Origin: Sphagnum compactum
Taxonomy: Eukaryota > Bryophyta > Sphagnopsida > Sphagnales
Length of the DNA stretch: 64,000 nucleotides
Reading direction: 5' to 3'
Assembly: GCA_965153455.1 (NCBI GenBank)
Contig: OZ234493.1
Coordinates: forward strand, 21,628,213 to 21,692,212
Position numbers and translations under genes: made by a program. The notes under the pieces were generated by a model. The model searched no databases and was not told the origin of the DNA. It saw nothing but the letters and a program-made list of their open reading frames with translations. Shown one piece after another: positions 33,402 through 44,769 of the stretch (positions within the stretch are counted from its first letter, which is position 1; each line of letters starts with the position of its first letter).

Positions 33402-35079
33402 CTATGTACCGTCAACATGCAATGCAGGGTTTGTGCCAATCACATGATTTAATCTCCTTCCACCAGGGCCTCTAAGTTCTATTATCTTGTGACTATGGAA
33501 TATATGAGTCATGGCATGATTCACCCACAAATGCACTTCATATGATTGTTGGAAGGATTGAGGTTCTTCTCTGTTGGCATGTGAGCGCCTCAAACCGACA
33601 ACGGAAGTAATGTCCCTTTTTGTCTTGAAACTGTACTTGGACTTTTTGCTTGTATCAAGGTTATCCCATTCACCAACAATGGATGGCCAGAATGTTCTGC
33701 CTATCCCCACACTTATAAGTTCCCTTGGACCATGATTACCATCAGCAATGTAGTCCAAAACTTCTGGAGGGTAAAGAAAGTTGTAAACCAAACTTCCTGC
33801 AAGTTCTTGTGGATTCACATGGAAACAACCTAACTGCGTGGTTGAAATCTCATGAGCAAATGAATCACTCCTCTCAGTAGTTCCACCATAGCTTGCTTCA
33901 GCTTGAACCCCAAGTCGACTCAACAATTGCCCTGGTCCACCAAGTTGACCTGAGCATCCCCTTGCAGAGGACCTTGAATTGGTGTGTCTGATAGTCCTTT
34001 TCACAACTTCAACATTTTCAACTCTTGCAGATGAAAGAGTTGCAGCCCTTTCCCTTTTGCAATTTAAGGAGATTGTGATGTTGTCCTGGAAGTATCCAGG
34101 ATCCTTGGGTGTTATCTTAGGTCCACCTTGGCCAAGATTGCATTGTGTATTTAGTGTGGTAGTTATCTTCCTGTGGTTTCCCTTTACTTCAAACTTAAAT
34201 TGAAGGATGGGCGCAATAGTTGCACTGTTTATGGGGTCATCTGGATGAACTTGTGCAATAGATCCTTGACGAACACAACCCCATTCTGGAAAAATAACCA
34301 CAACAAGAACCTTTGTTTCTTCTATATCCAATGGCAATATAGGCAAGGGCTCAGGTGGATCTTGGGGGGGATCTTGGCAAGGATCTTGAGGTGGACCTTG
34401 AGGTTGACCTTGAGGTGGATCTTGTGGGGGACCATTTTTTCCACCTGATTGCTCCTGTGAACTTCTGGATTCTGCAGCTCCTTTTGAGCTTCCAGCTTCA
34501 CCGTTTGAAACTGGCCTGCTTTTGGTGACATTCTCTCCTCGAAGTCCCATATATTTGGCTAGATCCAATACAAGGGGAAAGAATTTATGATCATTCACTT
34601 GTTCATTATGGTCTTGGACATACACACCAGTTACATCACCCCTTGTCAACCCAACCCCAAATCTTTCAGTTAGATCTTCCACTACTAACTGAGAGGGCCT
34701 TAAATCTTGTGTATCTGGCTCTGGGAGAATGATATTTGTCAGCTCAAAACCTTCATGAGCCTTTTTCACATCCAAGTTCACCCAGAAGTCTCTCCATGCA
34801 CCTTCACCAATCTGTCTCACCTTCACATCCATTTCTTTGGTGACCACCACCTTGGCCCAGTCAATCCCTATGCCTACAACCTCAGCCATGTTTTCTGCGT
34901 CTCGAAAAAGTAACTCCACAAAATTCCCTTTATTATCCTTTCTTCCAGCAACCATGATTGAATCTCTGACACTCGGAAGATTTGGAGCACCTTCAATACT
35001 CGTATCACACAGCTTTGGATGTGGATTTAGATTTTCAATTTCACGTGCTGTAGAAATTTCAACCTTCGATTTCCAACTT
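33402..35079 (-). CDS. Last exon: unknown domain copy 2, Pro-rich linker, unknown C-terminal domain
   Basis: This open exon of 559 codons (acceptor GGGTGCAG|AAG at 35,080; stop at 33,402) has no internal stop. Three parts are visible. First, a domain of ~155 residues beginning MVAGRKDNKGNFVELLFRDA with landmarks EVVGIGIDWAKVVV, KVRQIGEGAWRDFW, FELTNIILPEP and LTERFGVGLT. Second, a Ser/Gly stretch and a PPQDPPQGQPQGPPQDP linker. Third, about 270 residues, apparently globular, with P(D)DPINSATIAPILQFKF, FHVNPQELAGSLVYNF and SYEVHLWVNHAMTHIF. I do not recognise either domain. The entry phase (2 nt borrowed from the previous exon) matches the donor of the exon at 35,910-36,839, so both likely belong to one transcript. 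Long open frames imply recent constraint. Confidence 0.75.
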
Positions 35080-35909
35080 CTGCACCCAATCCAAAACAGA
35101 TATTATTCTAGTAAGCTATATTTGCAGCACAGTTGTGACTTTCATTTCTGTTCATTATAGTGATGCATAACATCCTTTAGCACATGACTTTCAAGGTGAT
35201 ATCTTGCATTTCAAATTCCAATCTCTTAACCTATCTACTTTACAACTACAAAAGAACAGGACCAAGTGGGGATGGTTGGCAAAGCACTCAAAACAGAAAC
35301 TAGGGAAGACCTTCCAAGTCTTTCCATTACATTTTAGGCCCAATTGAACAAATACTTCAAAATTCAGATCAGGTGAGAGCAATTTGAATATGGACATAGG
35401 CTTTCTGATAAACTTGATATAAATTCTTGAACAAAAGATTCTTGCTTGTCGTGTGGACTGAAAGAACAGTTTTGCAATAGTGTCATTAGTGTCATTGGAA
35501 TGGCCTCTTCCAAATAGATCCCAACATGTACACCTACAGTTTGTACCCAAACCACTTTGTACAGGGGAAGGTCATGAGTTAGGACCTGGAACCTTTGCTT
35601 GTGAAAGGTACACTGAAACTTTGCACAAAAGAACATCCATCAAAATGACAAGGTTCAAAAGGGGGCACCTCAAGTTGCTAAACGTAGAATTCCATTAGTA
35701 GGCAATCCACTATCTTCACATCCATCGGTACACAGGAAAGGCATCAAAAAAATGGAAAGTACCTTCATTGTCCTACAACACACATGGATGGACATATCTA
35801 CCAATTACCACAAGCTTGGCCAAGCCTTTCCTGTAATCGGCCTGGACCAATCAAACCTCTAGTCATTTCTTGTTCCAGATGAGATATATTTACAATTTGC
35901 AGCACTGAC

Positions 35910-36839
35910 CTGGAACCATGGAATTCTTCATTGCCAGTTTCGGGTTGTTGCCGGTTTTCCCCTCCACTATCCAATTTATCAACAGATGACCTCTCCGCCA
36001 CAATCTCTTGAACCTTCTTATTCTCCAAGGGCTCAGGTGGATCTTCAGCAGGATCATCAGGTGGATCTTCGGCAGGATCATTGGGTGGATCTTGATTGTG
36101 ATCATCTGGAGGATTCTGAGCAGGATCCTGAGGGGGATCTTCAGGAGGATCTTGTGGGGGATCTTGAGTTCTTGTTGAGGCCTCCTTTGAACTTCCCCCT
36201 CCTGCAGCTCCCTTTGAGCTTCCACCTTCACCCCCTGAAACTGGCCTGCGTTTGGTAACAGTTGCTGCCTCAACTCCCATGCATTCAGCTAGGTTCATTA
36301 CAAGGGGAGCAAATCCTTCATCATTTGATTGTCCAACTTGGTCTTCCATATACACACTAATTACATCACTGCTTGTCAACCCGACACCAAATCTTTCTGT
36401 TAGATCTTCCAACAGTATATTTGAGGGCCTCTGGTCTTGTGTTTGCAATTCTGGAAGACTGATATTCATCAGCTCAAAATCTCCATACACTTGGCCTGCC
36501 ATTTTCAAATTTGCCCACAAGTCTTGCCATGCATGTTGACCAATGTGCCTCACCTCCACATCCAACTTTTCGGTGATCACCACCTTGGCCCACTCAAGCC
36601 CCACACCAACAACTTGAGACATGTTTTCCACATTTTCAAAAAGTAACTCCACATTGCCTTCATTATTTTTTCTGCCAGCAACCATAGTTGAACTGCTACT
36701 TGTGGTTGGCAGGTTTGGAACACCTTCAATGCTTGTAATGGTGGCACACAATTCCAATTGTGGAGATAAACTTTCTTTCTTGCTTGTTGAAGGCATTTCA
36801 TCATCGTTACTTGACAGGATCGAATCACCTTGGGAACTT
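35910..36839 (-). CDS. Internal exon: unknown domain copy 1 plus D/P/E repeat linker
   Basis: This 930-nt exon lies between acceptor TTGCAG|AAG (36,840) and donor CCAG|GTCAGTG (35,909). It enters and leaves in the same phase, so it can be duplicated or skipped without frame loss. The peptide MVAGRKNNEGNVELLFENVE, then VVGVGLEWAKVVI, VRHIGQHAWQDLW, FELMNISLPEL and LTERFGVGLTSSDV, aligns along its length with the domain at the start of the exon at 33,402-35,079. It is followed by Gly/Ser, an acidic proline repeat (DPPEDPPQDPAQNPPDD type) and HGSR at the donor. The same HGSR|gtcagtg end closes the kinase-derived exon at 37,944. Reading past the donor gives a stop soon after, supporting the splice. 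Domain function is unknown. Confidence 0.72.
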
Positions 36840-37589
36840 CTGCAACCAATTACAAAAGAAAAATTCTTGTGTTATTAGGCCACATTTACAAATCCAAGTG
36901 TGGCCTTTGTTCATTCTAGTGATGCACATCATCCTTGAACATGCAAATTTGGTTACCACACCTTCAGCATTTTGAACCCTGTTGTTCATGCTCCAAATAC
37001 AATCATTCCAGCTCACTACATTATGAATACAAAACAATAGGGTGTGTGGGCTGATTGGCCAAAACAATAAAATTCTCTAAGTGCTCCATAGGAATTGGAG
37101 CCCCAACTGAAGTAATATGTTAAACACATTCATATTAATTTGAAGTGTTTATAAATGGACTTTCTGACAAACTGGGCATTATTTTACTATCATATGTTTT
37201 TTCTTTCTTAATGATATCTGAAAAAACTCTTCTCAAAATAAATTCATCCATTTCATTGGAGTAGGGTTTCACACAGCCCAACTCATAAACATGCACTTCA
37301 ATATGCACTAGGGTAAATGATGACCCTATGATAGTGGTGTTTGTCTCTGAAAATAAGCTAATTTTTTTGTGGAGGGGTAAGGTCAAAGGTGGAGGCCATT
37401 CCCAAAATAAGGAGCCTAGGACAAGGTGGTAGCTGAGTTTGGCCTCACATTTAGGGAATGTCCCCCACTTGTGGCTTTTGCCCATTGTAAAGCATGAGGT
37501 GAAGGTTATCACGAACCTAGACAAACATAGATCATGAGGTTTAGGAAGGGGAGAGTTCTTATGCCTACTCCCTAAGAGTGGGAGGGATA

Positions 37590-37700
37590 TTATGCCTATG
37601 TGTAGGATCCTTTGATTGGTGGGGAATAAGAATATATCCCTCCTCTTTTCTCGGGGAGACATTGATGGATATAAGGTGCCCTCCAAATACACTAAAAAAT
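37590..37700 (-). repeat. Dispersed repeat block shared with 55,410-55,515
   Basis: Within the intron upstream of the 36,839 exon, the phrase ATGGATATAAGGTGCCCTCC (37,671-37,690) is preceded by a TATCCCTCCTCTTTTCT block. The same two blocks occur in the same order near 55,450-55,505. A 185-codon minus-strand frame over 37,135-37,692 overlaps it but has no motif or splice support. The repeat is probably from a transposable element that I cannot name. Confidence 0.55.
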
Positions 37701-37943
37701 TCCTTTGAATGCTAAATACACATGAAGGGTTGTTTGTCTTATAAGGTCCATATTGGGGACCTTACAACAAAATATAATCGCCAACCATCAGTCAATACTC
37801 TATCACCACATCCATCTCTACAATGGAAAGGTCCCAGGTGAACAAAAAGCCATTACACAATCCCACAACACAGATTATTGACAATCAAACCACTAGTCAT
37901 TTCGTGCATTAAATGAGAGATGAGTACAATTTGGAACACTGAC

Positions 37944-40900
37944 CTTGAACCATGACTTTGTGTAGTGCTTGTTTGAGGTTGTTGTTGTCTTTTCCCTTTA
38001 GGATTCATATCCACAAGTTCATAATCAGAGGTAGACTTTTCATCAAATATTGTCTGCCACTTGATCTCTTCCAAAGTAGTTTCAAGTGAGGCACATGTTT
38101 TTGATTGTGAAGCATAGTGAGGAATTTCAATCTTCATAGCACCTTTTTCAGCCTTCAAACCTTCTTCCAATTGTAATGCACCATTAATTTCATCGATCAC
38201 ATCACTCATTGTTGGTTGAAGAACATGGTTTGGTTGTAGACAAAAATGTATTATCCTCACAATTTTCATGATGGTTTCTGTTGGGAAGTTGGAGCCAAGG
38301 GTAGGGTTGATGTTCCCCATGTTGCCAGAATCCTCCAAAATGGCTTTCACCTATCCATGAGTGCAAGTGTGCAAGTCATTTTATTGTTTGTAACAATGAA
38401 GAAGGGTTTGCATATCCAATTTAGTTTTTGAATATGTCATCTAATCTCGACTTTGATGTATTTAGACATTTCACATTATACATTCACAACTTGGTTTAAC
38501 ATGTGCATGAACAACATATGGGTTTTGCACTAACCTTTTTTTGCTCAATTAAGTTCTTCTCTTATTCTTCTTTGTTGTTATTACAAGTTTGTACATTATT
38601 CCTTGTTTGAATAATGGTCTCTTCCATACCTTGACTTTCATTGACATGTGGGGAGTAAGTTCCTATCTTGATGAATCCATGGAAATTATTTGCAAATGTG
38701 GCATATTAGTAATAATTATACTTATTAATTAAATAAATTTCATCTCCAATGCTCATTGGTCAATCCTTTTTTTATATAATATAGATGCCTAGAATGGATT
38801 TCTTGAAACTACAATTCTTTTGTGGATCAAATGGCCAACAATTGAACAATTAATTGTGTAAACAAAAAATGCACTATAGATTCAAAGAATAATACCAAAT
38901 GATTTAATCCTTCTCCATGTTTGGGTTCTGGTTGCCCAGAAATTAGCTCCCATAAAAAAACTCCAAAATTGTAAATAGTAAACCATTCCCTGACAACCAT
39001 ATGCAAATGGTTAGAAGATTTGTCACAAAGTCAACATAATGTTTAATGGCACTACCCTCCATTTTCTTTCACCAAATCTTGAGTTTGAAGTTAACAATTT
39101 AAAACTTAAAATTAAATACACCTAATGATTGAAGCTAGATTTAACAAGGAAAGTATTTTGCAAACATTGAGTAGATTAGTAGTTTAAGAATCCCAAAATT
39201 TACTTTGAAATGATTTAGACCCCAAATGCCATGTTTTTAAGAAATTTGACCTATGTCGAAGAAAATGTATGTTTCTCTTGTGAATAAAAATGGTGACACA
39301 AAGGCCATCCAAGTCCATGTAAGACTCTTGTGGAATTTGATCTCAATATCTCTGTTAGTCTATACGAATGCTAACATTAGACGATATTCTTGCAATATCC
39401 CTATGTTTGCCTATCCTATGTTTACAAGAGTTTAAACTATTAAGAGGAATATTAAATGACTCATTAGCAAACATCAAATAGACCCACAAATTGGGTCCAT
39501 GCAAATTTGCATTGGATATTCCTTTTGAGTGATAAAGAAAGTCCAACAATTGATTTTTGGAAATGAACTTGAAACTCTAATTGAACTGCAATTTGATAAT
39601 GAAATCCAACAAAAACATTAGAAATGTGGGCTTTATAATAAATTATTATGTATACATATATATATGAGGTTTTATAAATTGATGCCATAGGTTTAAGGAA
39701 GAAAATATGGACATTTTTTAAAATTTGGTTTTTGAGTCAATCAACAATAATAACATGTAGGCAGGAAAAACATGGAGAGTTCAACACAAATTACGTATCG
39801 TGTAAAAACCAACAATGTCGAAGGATCAATAATTATTGGATCCAAGTAAATCTTAGGTACCCAATTCTCTGTAAGAAAAATATGGTTGCTCCCCAATTTG
39901 AAACTTAGTGCAGGAAAATGTTGTAGACCTGTTCAACCAATATGGAGCAAATGTCTTCATATTCGAGGTATAACCATCAAACACTTCATTCATAAATACA
40001 CCATTTTCTTCCTCATGAGACTAATTATGGAAATAATCATTACTTGAACTTGTGAACCCCCAACAATTGGTGTGAAATTCCATTTGGAATACTAAACTTG
40101 ATATGACATAGGCCACTTTCACTTCTATATCTGTCAGCATCATGTGACAAATAAATAGCCCCCCAAATTTTGAGGGGTGCACCACGATTGATTCAAAATA
40201 TTTTCGTGGAGTGGATATAGCTTAACAACCTTGTAAGACCCGCCTCATTAATTATGTGTCAGGTTCCTAAAAGCCTTTGTTAGTTTGGCTGCATCTAAAG
40301 AATGCAATGCCATTTTCCACCTAAATCATGTACATAAGTAATAATTTGAAAATTCAAGTATTCAACAACCCAACATAGGGTTTCAACTCGTAAAAGCACA
40401 ACTAAAACTTCAATATGTAGAAAATACAAAGGGTTCTACCCTTATAACCTTTCTTTACAAAAATAAGCAAACATTACATGTGGATGAAGTGTTCAATGCA
40501 ATGAAGACATTGATAATTTTACTCGTACATGATAGTTTCCTATAGTTCTTGGATTTGGCATATGCTTGTGGAACTCATCCAAATGACACCTTTACTTTGA
40601 AAGACCAACTTGAAAATAATAATTAGATGGAATGAATCCTAAGTTGGTTCGAAGAATAGGTTCATGCATATTACTTTCAGAAATTAATCACCCCACTCTA
40701 GTTGAAATTGTCAATCAATAAAGAAAATATAAGACACGTTATTTTAAAAATTTAATAGTTACCGTGAGCTATGTGTAGGGCAATTTGGAGTCGTGTTTTT
40801 CCGTCCAATGCATGAGTTTTCAAGTCCAAAGCACCTTTATCTGTAAAAGTCATGGAGTGAAATTATGAAGTCGTTTAAATAAGTTACAAACAAATGATGA

Positions 40901-42256
40901 ACATATGCATAAACTAACAAGGAACAGTAGCCCCCAAAAATTTATTGCTACAATGCGGAGAAATAACAAATATTTTAGTTTAGGAATCAAGAAGGCTTAT
41001 CATACACATCTAGGTGGGTTTGAAACAAGGGAGTTAAATCACCCAATGTCATTTGACAACCAGCTAAAACAACAATTGTTAACCATTGACCATGAAAAAT
41101 AATCAATCTCAACAAAGAGACTAGGTTGCATGCATTACATTCACATTTGAGTTGCACCCACTATCAAAATCTAGAGGCCTTTAAAGAATGACATGGATAT
41201 CATGTATAGACCTAGATAATAAGGCTCTTTAAAACCAAAATTATAAAACTAATCAAGTACAAAAACTAATTCATTTTGTAAGCTTAATACAGGGTCCAAC
41301 TTGACCTACTCTATTTCAATCTAACATACTCTTTGAAATCCAACTATAGCAAACTCTGCATAAAGAACCTACAAATAAAATGATGATTTCCTAATTGTAT
41401 GCAATGACGTCATTAGTGACATATCCTCAAACACACAAAAGGAAGCATTCCCTAGTAGACAATGAAATTTAATTGTAGCATCTGCTCACTAGGAAAACAA
41501 CAATAGATTCATTTACTCTTGGATTGAACAATATGAAGCAACAACTCACCACGAAGATGTTGTCGCAAGGTTCCACGAGGCATGTATTCATAGATTGAAA
41601 TTTGTCGATCTGCTTCTTCACAATAACCAATCACTTTGACGATGTGTTCAGAACACTTTTCATACTTTCCACAAACCTAAAACCACATTTACACCCAGAT
41701 CACAGCCCCTGTGATTTCAAACACACATTTGGCTATGAATTTTTGCAAAAGAGCAAAAAGGCAACTAGGGTATGAGCTTGCTCCAATATTAACAATTTCA
41801 TAGCTTGCAAAATATTTTGTAATATACTTCAGTAGGGGTGTTGAATGGCTCCTTGAATGCAGTGCTTAAATGCATTCAATGCTCGTGTTAAACATGTCCT
41901 ACCATTTTTAAGTACTTAGATCACTTAAGGGCATGGTTGAGGCTCAATCGTTTTACAAGGCAATTTAATGATAAAATAAAATTCCATTCTAATGAGAAGT
42001 GGATCTATCAAGTTAGCAGACACGGTTGGTTGATGAAGAAATAGGGCTCCTCACGATTTCAAACTCCTGAAACTCTTCTGCAGCTGAATGTGATCTTGCT
42101 GCCCCAACCTTCACTGCCACTTCTTGTCCGGTTCGCAACTTTCCATGGTACACTGTCTCAAAGCCATATTCTTCAATTCTCTTCCCAAAATAATCAGTCA
42201 TCTCCATCACCTCCATCAATGTGTAACAACCTGACTCACTGTATAATTCCACCATG
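37944..42256 (-). pseudogene. Receptor-like kinase domain, degenerate (copy 1)
   Basis: Kinase exons run high to low. 42,055-42,256: TLMEVMEMTDYFGKRIEEYG, then ETVYHGKLRTGQEVAVKV (VAVK lysine kept, GxGxxG loop reduced to EEYGFE). 41,550-41,676: IVKVIGYCEEADRQISIYEY and MPRGTLRQHLRG. 40,763-40,840: LDGKTRLQIALHIAHG. About 40,050-40,170: TDIEVKVAYVIS where VADFG(I/L)S is expected, then a frame change, with no intact HRD. About 39,765-39,865: GT...YLDP remnant with a frameshift and stop. About 38,890-39,010: FTIYNFGVFLWELISGQ (subdomain IX). 37,944-38,350: subdomain XI (LQPTMSDVIDEINGAL) plus a tail ending HGSR at donor 37,943. The type is a plant receptor-like/malectin-type kinase. Catalysis is very unlikely. 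The last exon is open and in phase with the downstream exons, so expression of the 3' part is possible. Confidence 0.8.
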
Positions 42257-42673
42257 AAATCACAAGAGCCATATGAGAGACATGACACACATAACTGCTG
42301 GTTCACTCAAATTCCAGTTTGCATTTCTGGTGTGGATCTCCATGTTTGGAACACGCCACTAGTGAAGTTATATCCATGAAACAGATATGTGGCATGAAAA
42401 ACTCCTCAGGTGCAGCAGAATGATGGGTCCTAGGTTCATGAGTGCAAGGGGGTCTTCTGTAACTCTGAAGAACTGATGATGAAGGTTAGCTGGGTGAAAC
42501 CTAACCTCATCACCGCAAAAAAGAAAGTTTGAAAATTTTAAAATTAAGCACATAAGGATATGTATGTTTAGAGAAGTCATAGCCATTGTCGGGCTCCAGT
42601 AGACTTCGACAAGACTATGCGGAAGCGGTCTATGCTTGAATAGATTCAACAGAGTAGGACGGGGATTGCTTAC

Positions 42674-43236
42674 AACACTAGGGTAGGATACAGGTACACG
42701 GACCTGTTCTTCCATTTCTTGCTAGCAGAAGGCACGGGGAGCGAGGTCTCACGCAAGACAACGTTAGAAGGACGCAACACTCTTTTTTTATATCTCGTCA
42801 CCTCCGTCAGCACAGATTTTGCACTGCTTTCATTCGGTTTGTCGGTCATTACAGGACGCCCCGATGACCCATCTGTCGTGTTGAAGAATACTTCAGATTT
42901 GAGAGTAGCATCATTCTTTTCGTCGCCGATTATAAAACCACGCAACACTCCTTTGTTACTTCTCGTCACCTCCGTCAGCACAGATTTTGCACTGCTTTCA
43001 TTCGGTTCGTCGCTCATTACAGGACGCCCCGATGACCCATCTGTCTCTGTATTTCTCCTTGGCTCCATTTGTACTAGAATGAGGCTGACCTCATTTTGTT
43101 CTTCGTTGAGCACTGGAAGCACGGCAAGAATGTTCGTAATCGTAAGGTATATTAACTTCTCCGCAGGAGAGGACGGCAGCGTGATAGGGCGAACACTTCC
43201 GTTGGATATACGTGAGTGCTTGGCCTCACTCTGCAA
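42674..43236 (-). CDS. Extracellular-type segment of the receptor-kinase gene with 168-bp coding repeats (copy 1)
   Basis: The frame contains AEKLIYLTITNILAVLPVLN, whose 'L.IT....LPVLN' pattern resembles the end of plant malectin-like ectodomains (LPPILNA). It is followed by repeats SSGRPVMSDEPNESSAKSVL + TEVTRSNK. One 168-bp period (56 codons) is present between 42,847 and 43,015, followed by a partial unit. Each 56-residue unit splits into two ~28-30-residue modules of the form P(V/M)(I/M)(N/S)DEPNE.S. The frame ends at TAA (GTG TTG TAA). The same TTGTAAGC could serve as a splice donor at 42,673, leading toward the kinase exons. The antisense frame is open as well because the repeat length is divisible by 3. 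The start codon is not resolved. Confidence 0.55.
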
Positions 43237-43275
43237 GCTGCCTTGGAAAAGGACTTGACTGCAACGCTACACTTG

Positions 43276-43509
43276 TTAAGTTTTCCGGTTCCTTTGAACC
43301 GACGGCGAGTTCAGTGATCTCTGGCCTCCGGCTATGTCTTCCTTCGAGACTGGCAACCGTCGATGAATCTCCGGCGAGCGGCACCAACGAGAGAGAAACA
43401 CAGCTAGCAGACAGAGAGGATCGAGGGCGCGCACTCGGTGATGATCGACGTAATCCCCTTCATGCGAGAGGAAAAGTGGTTGTTTGCTCGCGTCAGTCAG
43501 GGAATGCAT
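43276..43509 (-). CDS. Conserved upstream reading frame of the receptor-kinase copies (possible first exon)
   Basis: ATG at 43,509 opens a 77-codon frame (MHSLTDASKQPLFLSHEGDY...). It is nearly identical to the one at 59,236-59,469 in the duplicate and begins at the matching ATG in the third copy (54,721, MRPLTDTRKHLCVLSHEGDD). Conservation of the ATG in all three copies is suggestive. However, the frame stops before the malectin-like segment and diverges in copy 2, so it could be UTR or a different frame may be used. Confidence 0.3.
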   Translation of the reverse strand: MHSLTDASKQPLFLSHEGDYVDHHRVRALDPLCLLAVFLSRWCRSPEIHRRLPVSKEDIAGGQRSLNSPSVQRNRKT

Positions 43510-43736
43510 GATATGGACAAGTGCGAAGCTGTATGCGTTAGAGCACGCCAGAACCCCTGTGCAGTGCGTTCAAAAGATTTCTTGAACTCAGCAGGAAAAG
43601 TGAAAGGAGGACCATGAGGAGGAAGGGTTTGAGGAAACTCAGGTTGCGTATCGAGCAGTATGGGGTGTTCAGATCTGAATAGAACGGGTGGGTGGTCTCA
43701 TCTCAGGTTCACGAAACTAGTCCGTGGAGGATGTGA

Positions 43737-43955
43737 GGGATTCCTCAACCCACGAGTAGGCTCTTACACGTAAACCCCAACATGTACACAGACAGTTTGT
43801 GCCACTTTGCACAATGGAAAGTTTTGACCCTACAACACTTCATTGCACAAAAAAAGGCTGAATTTTTGCATGAAAGTTGATCATCTGACAAGGTCCATGA
43901 TAGGGACCCTGCAACAAAACTCGCAATCAGCAGACCATATGCTATCACTCTCTCA
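43737..43955. repeat. Receptor-kinase intron-derived block inserted in copy A
   Basis: This segment is absent from the duplicate at 59,690. It starts with CCCCAACATGTACACAGACAG and ends with a CAAGGTCCATGATAGGGACC region. It resembles the introns of the unknown-domain exons: ATCCCAACATGTACACCTAC at 35,518 and TAAGGTCCATATTGGGGACC at 37,741. A piece of intron from the 3' end of the locus therefore also sits upstream of its 5' end. Confidence 0.65.
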
Positions 43956-44769
43956 GAAAAAACAAGATACGAAAAATGTAAATGGAAAGACAGGAGAAAA
44001 AATCATGTAGACTAGATTCTATACCGGACAGAAATCGACTGTGACAATAAGCAAACAAAGATTCATTCTGCGGAAAGTTGATTTCCCAACAAGCTTCAGA
44101 CCCAAGAGATGGAGCAGCCGGGTGTGAGTGTGAGCCGGTAAGAGATGGAGTGCTTTCGAGGTATAAGGTACTGCAAGTAGGGAGCATTTTTGTGAAATAG
44201 CTTGATTACGCGTCTACGAGTGCAACAAGTTGCAGACTGCACTGTGGTCGAAGAAGCGAAGAACTGGAGACTGACACGGTACAAGGAAAGCAGCAAGGAA
44301 GGTTCGGAAACTTTGCTTTTGTAAAAGCCGGCCTTTACGTGAGTCTTTTTTATTTACCCATTAAATCTTAGTACGTACGTACCCGACGCTTGAGCGGAGG
44401 AAAAACCGTAGCGTGTGAATTGGATGCCATGGAGCCTGAAAAAGTAAAAACCGGTCGAAATTTTTACATGGTTTTGGATGGGCAATTATGGTTGTAAATT
44501 TCCACAATTTTATGAACTCTCTGTAAAGTGCCCTTATTATATATACATCCCTATATGGATTATTTGCAGACGTAACATCCCTGATTGGTTATTTTGTGTT
44601 TTGGCTGGTTCTTAGTTTTCAAGAGAACCTCCAGTCGTGGTTCCAACTTAAATGTTTTTTTTTTGAAAGAACCCTGGTTTCTGGTTCAAGGATTTTAAAG
44701 AAAATATTACAGAACGTCTGGTCCAGTTCTAGACCTGGTCTTCTTCACATTTCAAGACCCCAATCCTAT

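Noticed and set aside
37135-37692. 185-codon minus-strand reading frame in the intron of the unknown-domain locus
   Set aside because: It overlaps a dispersed repeat block, shows no recognisable motif, and the splice phases of the flanking exons do not need it. Kept only as part of the repeat entry.
42055-42256. Treating the copy 1 kinase as an active receptor kinase because VAVK and the later WELISG motif are present
   Set aside because: The glycine-rich loop and DFG are altered, HRD is not readable, and the GT..YLDP region has a frameshift and stop, so an active kinase is not supported.
42719-43258. 179-codon plus-strand reading frame
   Set aside because: Antisense to the receptor-kinase repeat exon. 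It is open because the 168-bp unit is a multiple of three; the kinase exons fix the minus strand as the coding strand.
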